DNA of 64,000 nt from Dermanyssus gallinae (Eukaryota > Arthropoda > Arachnida > Mesostigmata > Dermanyssidae): positions 169,501 to 233,500 of the forward strand of contig QVRM01002457.1 in the NCBI GenBank assembly GCA_003439945.1. The letters are read 5' to 3'. The notes beneath the pieces are model-generated. The model had not been told where the DNA came from and ran no database searches. It saw only the letters and a list, made by a program, of their open reading frames with translations. Both the position numbers and the translations under genes were made by a program. Positions 24,181-36,960 of this stretch are shown here, piece by piece; position 1 is the stretch's first letter, and every line of letters starts with the position of its first letter.

Positions 24181-24663
24181 ATATAGACAAATTGGGAAAA
24201 CTATTTTTATGCATACGGTGTCACGTCAGTCACTCATATATATATAGTCAACCTTTTTTTATAACCTTTGTCTGTCATAATGAGCTTTGACACCCTCAAA
24301 ACTTTCAAAGTTCTTTCAAGACTCGCTGTACTTTAGACCATAACAGCAGCAAACGACCACTGTTAGGAACACGCTCTCGCCCCCAAAAGTTTTACTTAAA
24401 TAGAGTGGAACTCACTAAGACAGAACCAAACATCGATATATAAATATACTTCGGCTTTAGATATATTCTGTACCCACACTAGTAGCGCATATTTAGCATG
24501 AGCACACCGCTTAAAGGGTAACCTAATCAAAACGCGGCTAGCCTTAAAATATGTACTGCCCTTCATTTATATAAAATATATGAGAATATAGCTATATCAC
24601 CATGAACCTAATAATTTTCGTTTTAAAATACATATATAGTTGAATCGTTTTTAATGTAAAAGT
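24181..24663. other. unassigned AT-rich spacer
   Basis: Short TATA-rich tracts; no gene recognised. Confidence 0.4.
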
Positions 24664-25020
24664 ATGTTATTTAATAATGTATCTGTACAATCTAATAACA
24701 GCCGCCATGCGATTTGGTCTTGCCCACACATTGCACGAACCGGTCTGGTGCACCATTACCGTAGAATAACGTCCTGGTCTCACGTCCGAGAACAGAATGG
24801 CCTGATATGGTTCAACGGTCCAATTTTTGTGGTCTCGCTCAAACCAGCGTCGTGCTCGCCAGTTGTGGGCTATGGTCAGTTGAGGACATACAGCAAGCCT
24901 GTAGGACCTAGCATTAATGTTATGCAGTCTTGGCGTCCGTGGCGAGAGTGGTGCCCCGTAATGAGAATAATAGGCGTAGGTAAGAAAGTGCATTACGCCT
25001 TTAGCCAAAGCTCTACTCAT
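24664..25020 (-). pseudogene. Tc1-like transposase fragment
   Basis: Minus-strand frame reads RARRWFERDHKNWTVEPYQ then AILFSDVRP, the Tc1-family block before the first catalytic Asp (x-x-F-A-x-x-H-x-x-W-x-x-x-x-W-x-x-V-L-F-S-D-E-S). The expected D-E-S is D-V-R here. The DNA-binding domain, the other two catalytic residues and the terminal repeats are missing. A 13-bp near-perfect hairpin (about 25016-25046) lies just beyond it. Confidence 0.6.
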
Positions 25021-25549
25021 TCGTTAGTTGAGCTAGCGAATGAGTTGTGCGAACGTTTTCTCGCTAAAGCCTTGTTTGCGTTAATTTCTAGTTAAGTTAG
25101 CCCTATGCATTGCATGATCAACGTTGCGAGAGACTGTTGCAAATGAAAGCGGCTTCGTTAGTACAACACAAGGTCATTTGCGTAAGCTATGGCATTAATC
25201 TGGTGAATGCCAACTGAAAACAAAAATGACGATGTATTTCGATTTTTGCTTTGTGCCACTCCTGTGGTCTGTTTGATAGAAGTATGTTCGGCTATTTTTA
25301 TCAAACTGTAAAGAATAAACCTTTAGAAAGTACAAAAAGAGTTGCTGCTGCTGCATGTTTTTCTTTTCCAATGCATTCGGCCGAGGTCATTCTAGATGAC
25401 GTTGCAGCTGTATGTCGCCGTCCGCAGCTGTCTTTTCAGAGCACACTGTCGGTGATGAACCTCTGGCTGTTCATCCACCGGCAGTACGTACTTTGTCGAT
25501 TTCTGGGGTTGAGATTCTTTTCTGTTTCTGCCGTTTCTGCCGATTTCAG

Positions 25550-25696
25550 AATCCCCGACAGCAACCGCAGCTGATTGGACGCAAGCGGCGCGACCTCATC
25601 GAGGAAGGGGCCGACGAAGCGCGGGCCGAGGACAATGTCGCCTTCGAAGTGTTTGTCAACGTACAGCTCGAAGACGGAGCCGATTACGAAGATTAG
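25550..25696 (+). CDS. possible terminal host exon (acidic C-terminus)
   Basis: A strong acceptor (TTTCTGCCGTTTCTGCCGATTTCAG, cited as 25525-25549) is followed in phase 0 by 48 codons and TAG. The peptide begins NPRQQPQLIGRKRRDLIEEG and ends FVNVQLEDGADYED, with mostly G/C third positions. No element similarity is seen. The minus strand is also open here (25885-25436), with a protein-like GLIFVIGSVFELYVDKHF stretch after a poly-Leu run, so the strand is uncertain; I favour plus because of the pyrimidine tract. Family not recognised. Confidence 0.35.
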   Translation, partial: NPRQQPQLIGRKRRDLIEEGADEARAEDNVAFEVFVNVQLEDGADYED

Positions 25697-26370
25697 ACCA
25701 AGATGCGTATGCTGACCGCACACCAACGAGTAGCTGTCGTGACGGCGGCATCGGAAAAGTTGCATTTGTTGTAATAGAAGTATTAGAAGTAGTAGCAGTA
25801 GCAACAGTAGCAACAGTAGCAGCAGTAACAGTACCGCGTATGCCCTCTTCCTCTGCGTTGAGGTTGGGCCAAATGCAAGGGGCACATTTTTAGGGGCACT
25901 TTTTTGCCGACAGAGTCAAAGTGAGCGTTAGGACGACAGCGACGACGACGACAGCGACGACGACGACAACAACAACGACTACAGTAACGTATTGGAGGGT
26001 GACTGACATTGGCGTCGGACCCACCGCGCGAGTTGGCACATGCCCAACTATGAGGCTTGGCTTCCACTGGGTTTTTCTTTCGTTCTTTCTGAATCTAATG
26101 GCGGCGGAGCTCGGAGGAGGGTATACGCTTGCCGCGCAGACACACATGCACGGGCAGAGAGATCGCTGTCGCCTGCCTAGCTCGTTCACATGGCCAAGAG
26201 AGACGCGAAGAGGAGAACGACCAGAATCGAAGCAAGCAAAAGGAAGAGTCGACAAAGGGAACACTAGAGGACACAAGTGTGGAAAGAGAATACGCCTATG
26301 GGAGAGGGAAGATACGGGGGAAAAAATAAATGAATGGAGGGAAGAGACACAGAGACAGAGAAAAGGATAG
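25697..26370. repeat. region of impure trinucleotide repeats
   Basis: AGTAGCA/ACAGTAGCA units at 25770-25832 and GACGAC/AGCGAC units at 25930-25982. They generate false poly-Leu, poly-Thr and poly-Val frames. No conserved domain. Confidence 0.75.
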
Positions 26371-28799
26371 GAAAATGGTCATCACTTATAGTTGCGACGA
26401 TATCGAGTCGCGTTCTCTCGGTTGCCCGCGTAGAGAGTCTTGCTAGTTGAAAAAATGTCTATTCACATTACGTCGTGGCAGCGTCGCGTCGCCCGAGGCC
26501 GGACAAGATAAAGGGGAAGAGGATACGGTGAAGAAGCTGCTGCTGCTGCCCCGGCTGCCTCCGTTTGATAGAGGAGCGGGGGGCGGCTTGGGAAGGCACT
26601 GAGGCGCAAACTCCTTGGCCCTTAGCAGCCGGATGTTTCTTCGGGGAGTGTTCCCAAATCAGCGAGTAACTGACTGCACGACGTCAAACAGGACAACATC
26701 GCTGTTTCGCCTAGCACTGCTACTACGGCAACAAATACTACAACCACGGTCACTACGCTGAAGCGACAGCAATCTCGACGACGACATAACAACCCCATGG
26801 CCGCACAACGCAGATTACACGCTCAAATCGTGCACTCGTCGAACAACATGACAACCCACTAAATTCGAGCTTTTCAGTCACTAGACCCACACAACTAGTC
26901 AACGTCAATGACATTGAACGGCGAACAACAACTGCAAAAAAACAAGTGAATTATACGACGGTGGGCATCTAATCACGGTTGCGATCACGGCACACACTGA
27001 GAAAGAAAAGTTACATACGGTGGCAGCGACATTTGGGTCATACAAATTATGCAAAACCGCTTTATTTAGAAGGCACACATCTCACAAAGTACACTACGAG
27101 AAGGAGGAGAAGAAGGAGGAGGGAGTTACCATGCCTTACAAAAATAAAACGGTTGTTATAATGGAGGAGCAGCTGTCGTCCTTGAACATTTGCTTTATTT
27201 GGCATATATTATGGATATATATATATATTTATATATTTATATATATATATATATATATATACACATGTGACCCTTTTGTATCTTACAGCGGCAGCATAAG
27301 CGGCCACGTTGAGATCTTTAGGGCTTCCCAAACAGTCCTTAGCGGCAGTATGGTCATTGACTCTCAAACGTATGGCATATCATCTATAAAACCAAAAGCA
27401 TTATTTCATGAGCTTTTTAGCTTCTTTACTTACCGAAACTCAGAGACCCGATGACAACGTAATCAATGCTATATACTATACTATACCAAACAGGGATGAT
27501 TTCTATAAGAAAATGTATTTAACATATACATAATTTACAAACTGCGTGTTTCTAGTAAGCAGCCCATGGGGTAACCTTGTCACTAAGCATTTGGAGTCAC
27601 AAAAGGGAGAAACGCATTCACATTTTTTTATCTATTTGCCGTGAAGATTATTTTTATATCTGACAAAGCGGTTTATTGGCAAGAACATTGCCCTTAGAAA
27701 AGTTGTAGCTTCAACGTACAAAGCCCCTCTACAGGGTTACTATCGAAGTGGATTTCGATCATTGGCACAAAAAAAAACCTAAAGAAACAGGCAGCACAGA
27801 TGCCCTAGTAGCTTCCCGACTTTATTTTGTCTATTATTACACACGTTGTCTATACTTTTATATACTGTCGAGGCAGATAAGTGTCATATATATATATATA
27901 TATAGTTATCAAAATACATATGTGCTGTCAAAGCTATTTTCTCCAAAACGAGAATCTATTTCTAGGTATATTTCAATGATACTACTAATACAGACGATCT
28001 CAATCATATTATAAAACGTGGTAAGGCCAAGTTTTCTATTACAACGATGTTGTATTACCTTCAGCAGAAGCCGCATTACTTTACCTTATCTGCACATGCT
28101 GCATTTTAGTTTGCATTCATTGCGTTTTCGTAATTTCTAGGAAAGCACAACAATGTGTTATATAACTTTGACGGCGTATTTCCTACAGCAGATTGCAGGT
28201 GCTTTTCAGGATGACTACAGGACATTTCAGGATTTGAAAACAGATACGATCTACGAATGCCTTCTCGGCTTCCGCCCTATTAAAATGTTCTCAGAAATCG
28301 GCTAATTTCAGTGTGGTGGCGCTGTCCGTAAAAGCCTTCCATCCTTCACCGACAAATGTCATTGTTCCTGTTTGCTCCGTTCATCCGTGTTTGAAGTGGC
28401 AGTCTTTAATTGTGTCGTATACCTACGGCTAGCAGACGTTCCGAGTTGTACCATTGAGTTACGTTTTCTGATATCTCTTTACATTCAAAGCAAACTATGA
28501 GGCGAAGTCAATTTAAGGAGCTAAGGAACAAGATAGCCACCGTTTCGCCAATGTGTAGACTCTAATTTATAGGAAAAAAGGAATCTTTGCGATGCCAATA
28601 TGACTATCGCTCGGCAATGCTCTAAAATATTTGTAATACCTGATGGCTTTCCTCTTGGAGCGACAAACGCCAGCCGATCCGTACGCTAGGTCCACGCACC
28701 TTCTACGCAAAGCAAAGATATGCTCAGTTGTACCTGAAGCTTTGCATCTTGCAAACTTCATTGCAGATATTGCAAAAAGCAGCTAATGTCTTCAGCCTC
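26371..28799. other. unassigned DNA; (TA)n arrays at 27215-27261 and 27887-27904
   Basis: 26400-26680 is GC-rich with CTG runs and could be an untranslated or promoter region, without further support. The rest is AT-rich. A frame at 28567-28761 (-) shows no recognisable motif. Confidence 0.4.
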
Positions 28800-30030
28800 C
28801 TGATCAATTAGTCAACTTCGACTGTTAAATGCCTTCAAACGCTTAAATTATATCGCATCATCTTGCTTTTTAAATCTGGTGACAGACCGTCACCAGATGA
28901 CTAAACCACACACAATGTGAAAGATATTTGATAAATGCACGTCCGAACAACTTAGGGGCCATCTTGAGCAACACAATGCACTATATCACCGACAGTTCGC
29001 CCAAAAAAATATCCACCACCGTTCCTGTAATAACCTTTGTTGATAACGTCCGCCAAAGTGTCAAAACAGGGAGACCGTTGCTGCTTTCTTTATTGATTTC
29101 ACTATTTTAATCACTAAACTCGGATATGGTTCTGACGAGCGTAATCTATTATGGGTACGCTCGTTTACGCCAGATAGACGAATAGAACAGATCGAGCAGA
29201 TATTTTCAGATGTCGAGAACATATCAGTTGGAGTGATTAAAGAAGGCATCGGAGACACACTAGTATTCAATATAATTATGAACGACATATTTAAAGCCCA
29301 AAATATGGCCGACTGACCCTATTTGCTAATGATACCGTAGCACTCTGTCTATTCCACGGGAGGTAGAGAAGATGCTTAAGAATGACCTTAAAGGACTGTC
29401 AGATTGGTTAAGAGCCAATGACTCGTCCATGAATTGGTCGGAGACCGATGTTTTCCAGTTTGTATCCTAGCCTAGAGGTGTTTTAAGTATTAACCGTGAG
29501 GCATTTCAGTATGGAAACCGCACCCTTAATATAATTTTGTTTAAGGCTCATACAGGCCATTTTCGTGAGAAGGCTATAGGGAGCATTGTGACCCGGATTA
29601 AGAGCCGTAATATTCAGCCCCTCGCTGTCTGTTTGTTTTGTAAGACGTCTATTTTTAGAGTCATCTGACTTACATAGTTTAGATCTTTGGAACAACTTCT
29701 ATGCGTTGTTTGTGTCCCTTACACAAGCTGCAAAAAGGGTTGTTCGAGTAATGTTGGAACACCCACCATGGAAGATCTTACGCTATGAAAACGCATGAAG
29801 GTCGATTTTGCCCTACCCTCCGTGAATAAGGGGTCGGTCGTCACTGGGATGAAACGAATTTCAATGGGAATTTACCCAGCCCAACCTCTAACACTCGACA
29901 TCAATTAGGAACACAACGGGACCACGCACACAACTTCTTATCTTGTTAGGAACAAGACTACTGTTGTGATGGTAAAACCAAACAAATTATTCAATTGTCT
30001 GTGAACAAATCGTGAAATTCCAATTTACTA
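28800..30030 (+). pseudogene. degenerate CR1/L2-like LINE
   Basis: Plus-strand pieces in different frames read ITFVDNVRQSVKTGRPLL, then LSDWLRANDSSMNW (compare L-x-x-W-L-x-x-N-x-L-x-L-N-x-x-K-T). Near the end THTTSYLVRNKTTVVMVKPN resembles the LINE C-terminal H-x-Y-x-L-R-x-x-x pattern. All are interrupted by stops, and the YADD box is not recognisable. An old, probably 5'-truncated copy. Confidence 0.45.
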
Positions 30031-30589
30031 TGGCTATTAAACCAAAGCCTAACGTTCGGAAATGCCTGCTGCATCTAAACATTCTGGGAATGCTAGCATG
30101 CTGACAAGGTGCTCTGATGTGCGCTAATATTCTTCATTTGTGTGCACACATTTACAAATGCGCAAATGTATACTAACTGTTCTTCTTCTTATAAAAACTC
30201 TAAAAAAAACTTTCATTTAAATAAATAGTCAATTTGACTAAAGCCTTTTACGTGCCACCAGCTTTACTTTATGCGCCGCTGTTGTTGCTCTTTGTGATCT
30301 GCTTGTTGCCGTTGCTACTGCTGAGGTTGTCGGTATTGTGTTTGTTCATTAATTCGTTGTAGAAGGGAAAAGGGAAGGGCTTTTTGAGTTTGCAATTATA
30401 CTTTCATCTCATCATTTACAAGCTTTGCCGTCGGGTCTATCAGCCAGGCCGAGCTAGCCTAGATCGAGGCGTCGCCATCGTAACAGCGAGAAATGTCTTC
30501 GTATACGGGTAGATAAACTCCTAACTACACCCGCACACTCATACACACCCTCACATCCACATTTTTTTTACTGCTGAAACCTCTTAGCA
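30031..30589. other. unassigned spacer
   Basis: AT-rich, then a mixed tract with short GTT-type runs near 30270-30350. Nothing else recognised. Confidence 0.4.
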
Positions 30590-30720
30590 TTACTTTGGGG
30601 GATTACGGGAATCCAGACGGACATGCGCCACCCCAGCCATGGTGACTAGTCTGGGACTCGCAAACCCAGTAAACCCGCTTCGCCCCCACCCCCAGGGATC
30701 GGTACACATCCACATAGACA
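30590..30720 (-). mobile_element. detached R1-type LINE 3' end
   Basis: Minus strand reads GGGTTTACTGGGTTTGCGAG then TCCCAGACTAGTCACC, followed by GGTGGCGCATGTCC and ATTCCCG. This is the same order as 22449-22540 on the plus strand. No coding part remains, as expected for an extreme 5' truncation of the lineage represented by elements 1 and 2. Confidence 0.6.
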
Positions 30721-31399
30721 CCCAAAGCCGGCGGCAACAAAGAAAGCGCCAACAACAACAATAACAACGACTTCGTTGGATCGTTAGGTCGAGCGATGGT
30801 AACTCACTGAATGAACCTTGTAGCCGTAGCGCACTTGGCTGTAACCCAACTCAACAACCAGACAAGTGAACTTCATGGCTGTTGCTGTAATCGTCGTCGC
30901 CGCCCGCGTTGTAGTCAATGTTGTTCTCGATGCTGTTGCTGCTGCTGCTGATATCGTTATAATTCTGTAGTTGTCATCATACTCCCTCGTCATCTCCGAC
31001 ATCAGCATAGCAACGACAGCGGCATCCGATACCGTCGTTGCTAGTGCTTGTGTTGGTGTAGCAGACCATTGAGTTGCCTTGAGCAGGACGATTCTTGGAA
31101 GACTCTTGGAAACCGCCGCACTCGGGCTGTTGCTGCCCGACAAACGAGCGCAAAGCTGCGCGCCTCTTGTGTCGCTTGAGTGAGTGAGTGAGTCCGTCTC
31201 ACATCGAGAGCAACAGTAGCAGCAGCAGCACCACCACCAACGATCGACAATGTACAATCTTTGACTTCATGAAGGAGAAGAGACCGTTGTTGCGCAACAA
31301 GACCGGCAATGACGATTATAACACCATCGTATACAAGAACAACCACATAAAACAACAACGAGTTTTCTGTATGCTTTCCTAATATTGAACTACTCAAGC
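30721..31399. repeat. trinucleotide-rich low-complexity region
   Basis: AAC, GCT and AGC-type runs (30740-30770, 30930-30955, 31205-31235). Open frames on both strands are composed of these repeats; no domain recognised. Confidence 0.55.
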
Positions 31400-32420
31400 C
31401 TGCAAGTCAAAGCTAACACCTGCGGTGGCACCTTTGATCTCACTTGGCACAAGAGCTTTCTCACCCCGAAGTGGTGAGAAGGCAAGTCTGAAAACACCAC
31501 TATATTGATCCCCTCTGCCCCGTCTCGTTCACCTGACTGCATTTCCGATTGTTCTCTTTATGGGAGACTTATGACTGCTTGATCTTTCTAGCACCCCCAC
31601 AGCAAGTGCCCACATCACGGCCGACCTCAGGGCTATCAACCGCTAAAAGTGAAAGGTCTACATGACTCGAGCCAACCAAGGATGAATTAACTTGCTGTTT
31701 TTCTCAAATATCAGGAATATTTACAACTACTGTCACCAGAAGGTATTCCCTTGCAGTCACCTCCAGAACATCGAAGTTTTTAACTTTCTGTGAAACAGTA
31801 GGTCAATCGTTCTGCTAGTGTTTGCGTGCATTTGCACATCCCAAAGCCGCACCTCTCCGTTTCGTTAGTAGTCCCACCTTCACTGCGGGCATTGAAGTCG
31901 CTAGCGGCAATGGTTGGCCTAGACAAGTCGAAACCTGACACACCAGAATTCATCTTGTCAACTACCTATGCAAAGTAAACATTTGGAGGAAGGTAGAAAG
32001 AAGAAGACCATGCTCACCCTCATAGTCGAGAGGCCTACACAGAAATCGTTTTTCGCACACATTGTGCCGGCGGTATACGTTTATGTAGGTAGATTGATAA
32101 CCCGTTCACTGGTCTACCACGGCCTTCCGTAAGTAGAACTGCCAGATAGCTGGTGGAATCCCCGCATACTATCGATATGCAGTTGCTCCTGCTGGTAAGT
32201 TTTCGTAAGGAGTTCAATGTTCGCCGATATAAGCATGTCAACTAGGGCTAGGTCCATTTCTTCTCCTAGTCCACATTTCCAAGGAAGCAGCCCTAGAAAC
32301 CTGGTAGTATACGCGTCTCCAAATCTGTTCAGTCACGTGCGAAGAGCCGGACCGGCAGACGCGATATAGCGTTCTATAACCATTTTCTCGTAGGGAAAAC
32401 CACCAGCCCAATAAAATACA
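31400..32420 (-). pseudogene. LINE APE-endonuclease fragment, degenerate
   Basis: Minus strand near 31925-31800 reads RPTIAASDFNARSEGG then CGFGMCKC. This corresponds to the endonuclease core (x-x-I-I-A-G-D-F-N-A-R-x-x-x-W-G), with Gly before the catalytic Asp replaced by Ser. Upstream pieces (LALVDMLISANIELL, RGFHQLSGSSTYGRP) are consistent with an endonuclease N-terminus. Stops interrupt every frame. It may be the start of the LINE continuing at lower coordinates or a separate old copy. Confidence 0.4.
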
Positions 32421-32594
32421 ACGTTTCCTTTATTGAAAAAGGGGTGCTGAAATTACATTGTAGTCTTTACACACATTGCAAAACTCTCCTTGCGTGCGCA
32501 TTATTCACCACTTCGACATTAGTAGCTTCTGGTTGCTAATGTCGAAGGGGAACAAGCAACTTCTGGTGGAGTTAATGACACATCATTACGAAGA

Positions 32595-35500
32595 TTATGT
32601 CAAGTCAAGTCAAAGGCAACTTTATTCAAGGGTCATATATGCCTAAGTATACATTGTTTTAACAAAATATTTAACCTCTGAATATAATTAGAACATACAT
32701 CAAATGTCCGAGCAAAATGGCTTAGTGGCAAAGCCTTTGCCTTGCATTCGGGAGGACTGGGTTCGAGACCCAGACCGGCCACTCTTAAATTAATTTGCAT
32801 GGTTTCCAATTTAGACAAGGTAAATGCCGGAGTGGATTAAAATTAGCTATGACATAAATAAACCGTACACGGGCAATTGCCTTACGGAAAATCTTAAAAA
32901 AAGAAAAAAAGTATCAGGCCTGTGGACTTTGCAGACATTGTGGAACTCTCCACGTGATTGTGTTGTTTACCTTCACTGAGCGCGCAACTTCCAGTAATCT
33001 AACATTCACACCACTTCGCAGTCCATTATTTATATATTTAAACATGGTCTGGTCAGTCCCGAGACAACACATTTTTTTTTATACAAGGATAGATCAGCTC
33101 GTTTGTGTAGCGTTCGTATTGATACAAGAGATACGCTTTCACGAGGAATATTACATCTTTTTTTATATCCGTCTGATAAATTTGGCCTGTACCCTCTTAA
33201 TGGCATTTATATCCTCTGCCATAAAAGGAGCCCAAACCTAGCTGCAGTAGAGGAATTTGAGTAAGACTAGACTTCTGTACAAAGTCACATTAAATACAGG
33301 ACTTTTTAAAATGAAGCATCTAAATATGGTATTACATAGTTGTTAAGCAGAAGTGACGGTGGCAGTAATATGTTGAGAGAAGTCTAATTTGGGGGTTACA
33401 ATCACACCAAGACCACGAAAAGATTTAACTACTAATATTGCATCCTTAGCGAGTGTATACAGTGGCGAACTGCCCTCTGACGACACCACGGCACATTTAG
33501 GCACAGATATTTGCATCCTATTGTCATAACACCAGTTTTCAATATTTTTAATTGCTAGTTGAATAATACTTGTGGAATTGTTGACTGCTGAGTATATTTT
33601 TAAATCGTCCGCAAATAAGAGATAAGTGACACCTTCTGGAATAACTGTTGAGAGATCGAGGGCGTATATTCTAAAGAGCAGGGGCCCAATGCAAGATCCT
33701 TGCGGCACCCCTGAGGTGCAGGGGAGGGGGTCACTTTGTACGTTACCGATTGTCGCCCGGTAAGGTAAGCTGACACCCATTGACAAGTTGTGGAATCAAG
33801 GTCAATACTTTCTAATTTTTGTAACATAAGTTTGTGATTCACCTTATCAAATGCATTGGAAAAATCAATTCTTTGGACGTACTGTGAAAAAAGTACTAAA
33901 GTTATTACTCCGGATTAGTTGTTTAAAAGTCTCACGTCAATTCGCATCTGGTACTCGCTGACGGTTGGGAGTACGTAACTCTCGTGTCTTACATTGCAAC
34001 GCCATGCGATTCGTTTGAGAAATTTATGCTGAAACAATTTTACATATTTTCTATAGAATGCTGCCCACAAGTGTACGCAGTATCTCACTTAGGAACGACA
34101 AGCGTATTATACAGTTTTATTTACATTGTTGGATCATGCCCGATAAACGCTCTAAGAATGAGATTGCACAGACGAGACGCAGATTTTACAACTTCGGCGA
34201 TATGAGTTTTATACTTAATTTGACAATCAGATGTAACACCTAATTCTTCGTATGTTGACACTTCAGGTACACTATAGCCGTTCACGAAACATGCAGTGTC
34301 GTCTTTGAATGTTTCCAGCACGGCACACTAAGAAGTGGATATTTCCATTGTATTCAACTGGACCCATACTAGCACGAAACAAATTGCCTTCTGTAACTCC
34401 GCCTTGTTTTTGTCGTCTTTGACTTCAACCTATATTTTTAAGTCATCGAAATAAAGCGCGTAAATCACATCGAGTTTGCCAAGAACCAGCTTGAAGTCTT
34501 GAGCAAAAATTCTATACAAGAGTGGCCCTAGGCAGGAACCTCGCGGGGCTCCTGAGGAGCATGGTGCAGTACCAAACATAGCACTTTTTACCCTGACCTT
34601 AAAGCTCATATCAATGAGATAAGCTTGTTTTATCTTGACTAGTTAAATCTGGTAGTCAACCCAATCGAAACACGCGAAAAGGACCCAGTCGTGAGAGGCC
34701 TCCTATAATTGGGTTGCCGTCGATTGTCCCTTAGTGAATCCGTGTTGCTGATTGTCTAAAGGTTAGTTGGAGAATAATAAATTATAAATGCAATCAACCA
34801 TTTTACTTTCATCATGATTTAGCAGGGGATAACACACTGGACAATAGGTCGGTAATTTTCGGCAGTTGCTGTACAGCCCTTCTTGTGCACGCGTGTGACG
34901 GAAGGAGGTAGGAGCTTTGCCATCTTCGAAGGAACGAGTGAAAATTATTGCCAGCAGCTCTGCTAGAAACTCGGCTAGTTCTTTGTGGTAACATATCAGG
35001 TGTATAGGTGCTTTTACAAGCACAGCAAAGGGATGGAGTTCAATGTCGTTAAGGGTGTGGGCCGTGTGTTTGCTTTGCCCGGTGGAGGCGTCCTGAAGCT
35101 GTATGAAGATACTTTTAAAGTACTCGGCAGAATCTCAGCCTAGTGTCCATCTTTGACTGCGGTGCCTTTTCATGTATAAGCAGAGCTGGCCCGAACTGTA
35201 GTTTAAGACCTGGGCCTGCATATCAAAGGAAGTCCCGTACGTCGCGGATATCCAGATTAGTTTCTTCCAAGAGCCGACAACGCGATCATGTACGTGCCAA
35301 GTTGCGCGAGATGCGTTTATGACTTCGAAATGAGACTATGCACTACTGTTTAGTTTTCGAGCGGATCTGTTCATAAAATCCTGTAGTGGGATGATTGCTG
35401 AACCATCTTTAACGTATATTTTTCTACAAGGTCGCACATGATATTTAGGAAAGAGCGGTAGTGGGCAAAAGTTGATTGGCATTGCGTAAAGAAGAGACGC

Positions 35501-36150
35501 CAATTGGTGGCTGCCGGAGTTGCAGCCATCGCATTATAGTCAGCTGTATAGAAGTTTAAAGATGGACCTTCATTACGCTGTTGTCTTTTTGCGGATATTT
35601 TGAAAGATACGGCCAGATGATCGGACTTTACTTGAGACCCACACACAGAAATATCAGTGATTCTAGAGGATCCATTGATTGTAATCACCGGTTAAAATAA
35701 CGGGCCAGCCAACTTGAACTAAATCATCCAAAGCGTTACATAATGTGCGCATTCGTTACGCTAGCTTTGCAGAAGAACTGGTTGGAGACAAATAGGCACA
35801 TATTACCCGATGGCATTCATCGGTCCCGCGTAGCACGTCGATGGCGACAACCTCAGCACAAGTATCGCCGATATCGATGTCACAGCACCCCAGCTCGGGC
35901 TTGTAAAGTATACATACTCCGCGTCCACAGCGAAAAGTAACGGCCTCCCAGTGACAGCTCTGCCGATGACATATTTTCAGCGGACGCCCAAGTTTCAGAT
36001 ATGCATATCAGGTCCGGAGAGTGCAATAGGCAGTACTGAAGAAGCGAAGTGTTTTATTATACGAGCAGCGTTAAACGACGTGCAAGGAACGAAACTATAC
36101 GTTGACGGTCCAGGGGTTAGATAAAAACCGAGAGAGTTATGGCTATCAAG
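32595..36150 (-). pseudogene. CR1-like LINE(s), degenerate, with partial RT duplicate
   Basis: Read from 36150 downwards: endonuclease pieces (GWPVILTGDYN near 35710; KSDHLAVSFKI at about 35610); RT lead-in (ELAEFLAELLAIIFTRSFED, 35000-34900); GLY-type RT core with SSGAPRGSCLGPLLYRI near 34540; YEELGVTSDCQIKYKTHI and LILRAFIGHD (34240-34125). From 33842 an RT block occurs again, better preserved: CTSGVPQGSCIGPLLFRIY, LLFADDLKIYSAVNN (catalytic DD present) and FRGLGVIVTPKLDF. The region therefore holds either two overlapping copies or an internal duplication. The 3' end shows a (TTGAC)n-like tail on the minus strand (32597-32612). A SINE is inserted in the 3' part. Confidence 0.65.
32697..32912 (+). 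mobile_element. tRNA-derived SINE (SINE-2) within LINE 3' region
   Basis: The tRNA-like head has A-box-type TGGCTTAGTGGCAAAGCC and B box GGGTTCGAGACCC with a T-arm-like stem (CTGGGTTCGAGACCCAG). A 120-bp body and an A-rich tail (AAAAAAAGAAAAAAAG, 32896-32911) follow. The anticodon region contains TTGCAT, suggesting an Ala(TGC)-type ancestor. No aminoacyl-stem pairing is left, so it is not a working tRNA. Different from SINE-1. Confidence 0.65.
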
Positions 36151-36480
36151 GTTGATATGTTGTCAGGCTTCAGTGGGAAGCGTCTCTATCACATTGACAT
36201 TGCCCTTGTCACGGTAGTCCAATACGAGTGTTCCCGGAAACCATAAAGTCTCCCTAAACATATTTGAAGCGTCTACCTCAAGACGTCAACAATGCACGAT
36301 AAGTAAGTGGCAAACCTAGGTTCGATTTTACGTTCTCTAAAAGCCGTTACTTCATTCTTCATAAAATGTCCGTGTACTTTTGACGCTAATACATTAGAGT
36401 CAAGCTTCGGGACGAACACCATGTTGGTCCGTATTTCGGCCCTTGCTACGGGTAGTAGTAGATCTGCTTTGGATTGTAAA
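36151..36480. other. unassigned spacer
   Basis: No motif recognised between the CR1-like LINE and the R1-type fragment. Confidence 0.35.
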
Positions 36481-36960
36481 CCCTGGAAGCGCGACTCCTG
36501 GGGTGCCAAGCAGAGGCTGAATGGGAATCTCACCTGGACTCAGGCAAGGGAATCGAGGTGACACGCGGGGTAGGTGGACCCGCAGCCTTATCCTGGATTT
36601 ACTAGCCTGGTACGGGAGTCTGACACCGGGACCGCTCACGTACTTCGCCACACAGGTTCTGACGGGCCATGGCCAGTTCCAGGTCGACGTACAGAGAACG
36701 GAATCCAATATCTCGACTCCGTCAAGAAGGAGAAGACGCGACAGGAAGAGGCCCGGAGGACCAGACTGGCACGGAGATCAGTCCTATCCCTCCCCGGCTC
36801 AGTGCCCGAAGGCATAGGTGAGGGTTAAGCACGAGGCTTCCCGTCCTGGTTTCGAAGTACTGCTTTACAACTCCGAGCCGGCAGGGGGTTGGGAGAGGTG
36901 GTTTCTAGTGAATATTACACGCACGGGAATTTTTTTCATTCATAGTAGTGATATATATTT
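36481..36960 (+). pseudogene. R1-clade LINE fragment, ORF2 C-terminal region
   Basis: The plus frame at about 36570-36690 reads RSLILDLLAWYGSLTPGP then LTYFATQVLTGHGQFQ. It aligns with IKEWLNRPGGELTFYTTQIL and TGHGDFQSYLF of element 1 and the same place in element 2. The homology stops right after TGHGQF, so the zinc knuckle is missing. TTTCTAGTGAATATTACAC near 36903 could be a decayed 3'UTR motif. A third, older member of the same lineage. Confidence 0.65.

Noticed and set aside
25783..26276. Poly-Val, poly-Thr and Cys/Arg-rich frames
   Set aside because: All are frames of GAC/CAG-type repeats.
32700..32785. tRNA-Ala gene
   Set aside because: T-arm and B box are good, but the acceptor stem is missing and an A-rich tail follows a 120-bp body; SINE instead.
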